Positions 61,079 through 64,000 of a DNA stretch of 64,000 nt are shown piece by piece; the stretch's first letter is position 1; every line of letters starts with the position of its first letter. The position numbers were made by a program, and so were the translations under genes. The stretch is from JAAUTG01 sp964458705 (GTDB taxonomy: Bacteria; Bacteroidota; Bacteroidia; Chitinophagales; Saprospiraceae), in the NCBI GenBank assembly GCA_964458705.1, contig CAYWKD010000017.1:9563-73562 (forward strand), read 5' to 3'. Under the pieces are notes generated by a model. That model saw only the letters and a list, made by a program, of their open reading frames with translations. It made no database searches and was not told where the DNA came from.

Positions 61079-62221
61079 ACTGATGTTACGCACAGATCAA
61101 TAAGAAAAGATGTAAAAAGTATATTTTTGTGTTCATACAAGATAAATTAGATTTATACACGGATTATTTATTGTCGAGTTTTGACCAGACCTCAGCTACG
61201 GGTTTGTCCCGCTTAGTTGATGGAGCAATTTCTCACGATAGCATTACTCGTTTTTTGTCAGGTAATGACTTTGGCTCGAAAGAGCTTTGGCAAAAAGTTA
61301 AGCCTATGGTACGTCAATACGAAAAGGATGAAGGCTGTCTAATTTTTGACGATACGATTATCGAAAAGCCCCATACGGATGAGAACGATATGATGAGTTG
61401 GCATTGGGATCATTCCAAGAATAAACTTGTCAAGGGAGCAAACCTGCTCAACGCATTTTATCATGTTCCTATTTCGCCAGAAGAAGACTTGCGCATTCCA
61501 GTAGGTTTTGAAATTATACAAAAAACAGTACGATTTTGTGATCTCAAAACAAAGAAGGAAAAGCGGGCAAGTCCGACAACAAAAAACGAGATGATGCAGT
61601 CGATAATTGCACAGTCCATTCATAATCAACTGAAATTCAGTTATGTAATTGCTGACAGTTGGTTTGCCTCTGCAGCAAACATGCGCTTCATTCACAAGAA
61701 AAATAAGTTCTTTATTTTCGATATGAAGACCAACCGTCAAACGGCACTGTCGCAGCAAGACCGAAATGCAGGTCGTTGGACAAGAATAGATGAACTCGAC
61801 ATACCCGATAATACGCCGACGAAAGTTTGGCTCAAAGATCTGGAATTTCCAGTCTGGCTGACCAAGCAGGTTTTTAAGAACAAGAACCAATCGACGGGTG
61901 TACGATTTTTGGTCTCGAATGACTTTGACTTATCCGACGATGATTTTATGACACTCTACAAAAAACGATGGAGTGTTGAAGAATATCATAAAAGTCTCAA
62001 ACAAAATACAGCTATCGCTAAATCCCCAACGCGAACATTGACCACGCAGCGTAACCATATTTTCGCATCGATTTGGGCGTATGTCAAAATGGAAAAAATC
62101 AGATTGGCCAACCAATCAAACCATTTTGCTATGAAATCCAAAATTTACATGGCTGCTTTAAAAACAGCTTTCAATGAACTTCTCGCACTAAAAGCCAATG
62201 CCGCTAGTGCGTAACATCAGT
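61079..62221. mobile_element. Complete insertion sequence (IS4 superfamily, IS701-like), copy 1
   Basis: The 1143-base element has perfect terminal inverted repeats, ACTGATGTTACGCAC at the left (61079-61093) and GTGCGTAACATCAGT at the right (62207-62221), flanked on each side by TA, a plausible 2-bp target duplication. It carries one transposase gene. It lies 37 bases after the ABC permease stop, and a second copy starts 5 bases beyond its right end. Confidence 0.9.
61129..62214 (+). CDS. DDE transposase of the insertion sequence
   Basis: The 361-residue transposase begins with GTG (MFIQDKLDLYTDYLL) and has DDE catalytic residues in LIFDDTIIEKP (first Asp), VIADSWFAS (second Asp) and the Y-x2-R-x3-E-x6-K signature YKKRWSVEEYHKSLK (Glu), as in IS4-superfamily elements. 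DENDMMSWHWDHSK and KGANLLNAFYH are typical of a family often labelled IS701-like; I am less sure of the exact family. The frame is intact, so copy 1 may be active. The second copy instead has an ATG two codons further on. Confidence 0.92.
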   Translation: MFIQDKLDLYTDYLLSSFDQTSATGLSRLVDGAISHDSITRFLSGNDFGSKELWQKVKPMVRQYEKDEGCLIFDDTIIEKPHTDENDMMSWHWDHSKNKLVKGANLLNAFYHVPISPEEDLRIPVGFEIIQKTVRFCDLKTKKEKRASPTTKNEMMQSIIAQSIHNQLKFSYVIADSWFASAANMRFIHKKNKFFIFDMKTNRQTALSQQDRNAGRWTRIDELDIPDNTPTKVWLKDLEFPVWLTKQVFKNKNQSTGVRFLVSNDFDLSDDDFMTLYKKRWSVEEYHKSLKQNTAIAKSPTRTLTTQRNHIFASIWAYVKMEKIRLANQSNHFAMKSKIYMAALKTAFNELLALKANAASA

Positions 62222-62226
62222 TAGTA

Positions 62227-62495
62227 ACTGATGTTACGCACAGATCAACAAGAAAAGATGTAAAAAGCATATTTTTGTATTCATGCAAGATAAATTAGAT
62301 TTATACACGGATTATTTATTGTCGAGTTTTGACCAGACCTNNNNNNNNNNNNNNNNNNNNNNNNNNNNNNNNNNNNNNNNNNNNNNNNNNNNNNNNNNNN
62401 NNNNNNNNNNNNNNNNNNNNNNNNNNNNNNNNNNNNNNNNGTGATCTCAAAACAAAGAAGGAAAAGCGGGCAAGTCCGACAACAAAAAACGAGAT
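62227..62495. mobile_element. Right-truncated second copy of the insertion sequence, with assembly gap
   Basis: From 62227 the sequence repeats the left end of copy 1 (IR ACTGATGTTACGCAC, transposase start) with four substitutions, up to the gap at 62341. After the gap, 62441-62495 equals copy 1 at 61538-61592 and then changes abruptly to receptor sequence. The right third of the element, including its right inverted repeat, is missing. A deletion starting inside this copy would explain both the loss of the IS end and of the receptor's 5' part. Confidence 0.75.
62341..62440. other. 100-N scaffold gap inside the second insertion sequence
   Basis: The bases before and after the gap each end in a 55-base stretch shared with copy 1. 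If the element is collinear, the gap represents about 345 bp of transposase (equivalent to 61193-61537), not 100. Confidence 0.8.
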
Positions 62496-63769
62496 ATTAC
62501 ACTCGGATTTTTCCACTTAACTTACTACTACACACTAACGCTGAACAATATATACCCATCTCAAAAGGTAATAAACAGATTTCTTCCAGCTTGTCTTTTG
62601 GGCAAGATAGTAGTCGCATATTAGTTAGTTTTGGTATAAATGAAAGTAATCAACAAACAAAGCCTTATTTACAACTCTTTGATACCCTCAATATGGAAAT
62701 AAATGTAGGAGAATTGACTAATCGTGATTTTGATTTTCTAAACACAGATTATTTTAGCCAAATTAAATATGAGAAAAAATGGTTAAATATAGATTTTATT
62801 TCAGAAATAAGATTTGGTCAGTTTAATATAAAGAAAAGTAACCAAAATATGATGAATTACGCTTATCTCTTCCCTCAATTAAGTTTAAGGAGACGAACTG
62901 AAAATAGTTTCTATGCTTTTTCCTATCATTACGATGTGCGTTTTTTTGACTTGAATAGCCTGATCAGCACCTACTATTTAAGGGACAATAGGACTTTGGA
63001 ATTAGGTACTACGGTAGTTAGTCCATTAAAAACCCAAAAATTCCTATTTAATTACACTAAATCAAATTTGCAAAAATCATACAACTATTATATAAATGTT
63101 GCTTTGCAAAGAGCCACAGGCGGTTATCAAAACAGCATTAACATAGAAAGAGAATTCATACAATCCGCTTATGTTTTGAATACTTACCCCAATCTCCGCA
63201 TTAACCTCAGTGGCACAGTTGATCATTTTGTTGACCTTCTTTCGTCAAGAATTTTCTTCAAGCCATTTTTCTCCTTGTTTAACACTCAAAATGAAATCGT
63301 AAACTTGGGTACACGAAGTATTGAAGTACAGCGTTATGGTGCTAATCTGGAAATAAAATCGGGATTTTTACATTTCTTCAATTTTAGATTAGGCTTAGAG
63401 CAGGACTACAGAAATAGTAATTTTCAGTATGAAAATGTTCAATCCTCTAATCGTTTTACCACTAGTAGGGTGTTTTCAAACCTATCTTTCAACACCTCAA
63501 CATCTTCAAGAATAGAACTTCAAAACGAGGCTTACTATATTTCATCTAATGCTAACATAAGTAGCACGCGGTTTTGGTACTCTGATTTATCGTTCTATCT
63601 GAATCCAAAAAACAAGTCTTGGTATTTTAACATCCACATACATAATCTATTCAACACAAGAAACTGGGTATATGCGGAAGTAGATGACCTAGCTGCCGTA
63701 ACTTCATTCACTAGGCTCCAACCAAGATATGTTATGTTCAAGTTATTTTACAGCTTTAATGGTTCATAG
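62496..63769 (+). pseudogene. 3' part of an outer-membrane beta-barrel (TonB-dependent receptor-like) gene
   Basis: The frame runs through the IS junction without a start of its own. About 423 codons follow with alternating polar/hydrophobic strands and aromatic girdles (for example RILVSFGINESN, WLNIDFISEIRFGQFN, FFNFRLGLEQDYRNS) and end in a C-terminal strand (PRYVMFKLFYSFNGS) like that of TonB-dependent receptors or the outer membrane beta-barrel family 3. The plug and N-terminal carboxypeptidase-like domain are lost to the IS fusion. Whether it belonged to the peptide system is open; neighbours suggest it did. Confidence 0.7.
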
Positions 63770-63925
63770 GTATTGAAATTTCTAACAGTTGCAAGTATGG
63801 CTCAAACCTATTATATTTTTATCAACAAAACAAAGGAAATATTTTTAAGGGAAATTCGAAGGATTAGTCAAATATTTTGGTTAATATTGTAGTAGATGGG
63901 TTTTGTTTTTCTTTGCTTGGTATTG
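63770..63925. other. Intergenic stretch after the receptor remnant
   Basis: I see no convincing gene here; a 31-codon frame from 63798 shows no homology. The end joins the repeated leader. Confidence 0.4.
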
Positions 63926-64000
63926 ATGGTGCACTTCAATATAGATAAGAAAGCACTAATGCTGCTTTTGATCATGGCTAGCATTAGTGCAAAGAATTTT
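63917..64000 (+). repeat. Second copy of the 84-base leader
   Basis: These bases match 56727-56810 with two substitutions. The copy is cut by the window end. In the first copy the hydrophobic peptide gene begins about 27 bases further on. Confidence 0.85.
63926..64000 (+). CDS. Start of a signal-peptide gene running off the window
   Basis: ATG at 63926 opens 25 codons (MVHFNIDKKALMLL... ending SAKNF) that are still open at the last base. It is the same signal-like sequence as at 56736, with Ser to Asn and Gly to Asp changes. Either a leader peptide followed by a second precursor gene, or the true start of a secreted or outer-membrane protein, could follow. Confidence 0.4.
   Translation, partial: MVHFNIDKKALMLLLIMASISAKNF

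Noticed and set aside
62316..62520. Short frames crossing the second N gap
   Set aside because: They are translations of N and of insertion sequence in the wrong frame or truncated; not genes.
63798..63893. 31-codon frame after the receptor remnant
   Set aside because: No conserved feature, normal length for chance in AT-rich DNA.
1..64000. CRISPR arrays, tRNA and rRNA genes
   Set aside because: I looked for regularly spaced repeats and cloverleaf-like sequences and saw none; the only regular array is the three-unit 20-bp repeat, too short and without spacers.

Overview
The window reads as a chromosomal scaffold piece from a low-GC member of the Bacteroidota. Support: two kinds of type IX secretion C-terminal sorting domains, a SusC/SusD pair, ASPIC/UnbV and FG-GAP repeat proteins, an AsmA-like protein, a TAnnTTTG-type promoter box, and lipoproteins with Bacteroidota-style signal peptides. 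The many FG-GAP/CRTAC1 proteins, DUF4397 and Uma2 genes would suit Saprospirales or Cytophagales relatives, but the order is only a guess. No tRNA, rRNA or CRISPR array was seen.

Layout. 1-12.9 kb is mostly housekeeping: a secreted PhoD-type phosphatase (cut by the window start), a DEAD-box helicase, kdsB, two membrane acyltransferases, prfB with its programmed +1 frameshift, an FKBP lipoprotein, a DHH phosphoesterase, rlmB and nth. 12.9-14.5 kb is a small rearranged patch: the 3' remnant of a YgiQ-like radical SAM gene beside two almost identical tandem Uma2 genes. 14.6-21.7 kb holds a periplasmic molybdenum hydroxylase pair, a DUF368 lipid carrier transporter, aroE, proline dehydrogenase and a formylglycine-generating enzyme. 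22.0-23.2 kb is a compact ArsR-MerTP-GDCCVxC metal cassette with a palindromic operator. 23.4-38.4 kb is a long minus-strand locus: SusC, SusD, then (after a terminator) a di-heme peroxidase, two FG-GAP/ASPIC proteins, a type-B sorted T9SS protein, an OmpR-type regulator and a Cys-type sulfatase that the nearby FGE could activate. 38.6-54.6 kb returns to core genes (Rieske-glutamate synthase fusion, folP, AsmA, SWIM protein, CBS-like enzyme, sucD, ftsB/divIC, eno, carA).

The last 9.3 kb (54.8-64.0 kb) is an AT-rich accessory island and the most interesting part. It carries a tandem, partly decayed family of small HTH-like repeat genes invaded by a MazF-type toxin-antitoxin module; a 20-bp direct-repeat array; a 107-residue peptide gene with a Gly/Ala/Val-rich hydrophobic core; and an operon encoding an SdpA/DUF5819-like protein, an HTTM (SdpB-like) membrane protein, an ABC ATPase and its ABC-2 permease. 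Two copies of an IS4-superfamily insertion sequence follow, the second fused to the 3' part of an outer-membrane beta-barrel receptor gene. The final 84 bases repeat the sequence just upstream of the peptide gene, so a second copy of that leader probably continues past the window. I read this as a candidate Sdp-like (hydrophobic peptide toxin) production and export system in a Bacteroidota genome; function is inferred, not shown.

Two 100-N gaps are scaffold joins. The first is flanked on both sides by the same 55 bases. Both edges of the second are 55-base matches to the neighbouring IS copy. This points to de Bruijn contigs built with k=55: the first gap is probably a true overlap, and the second hides about 345 bp of insertion sequence.
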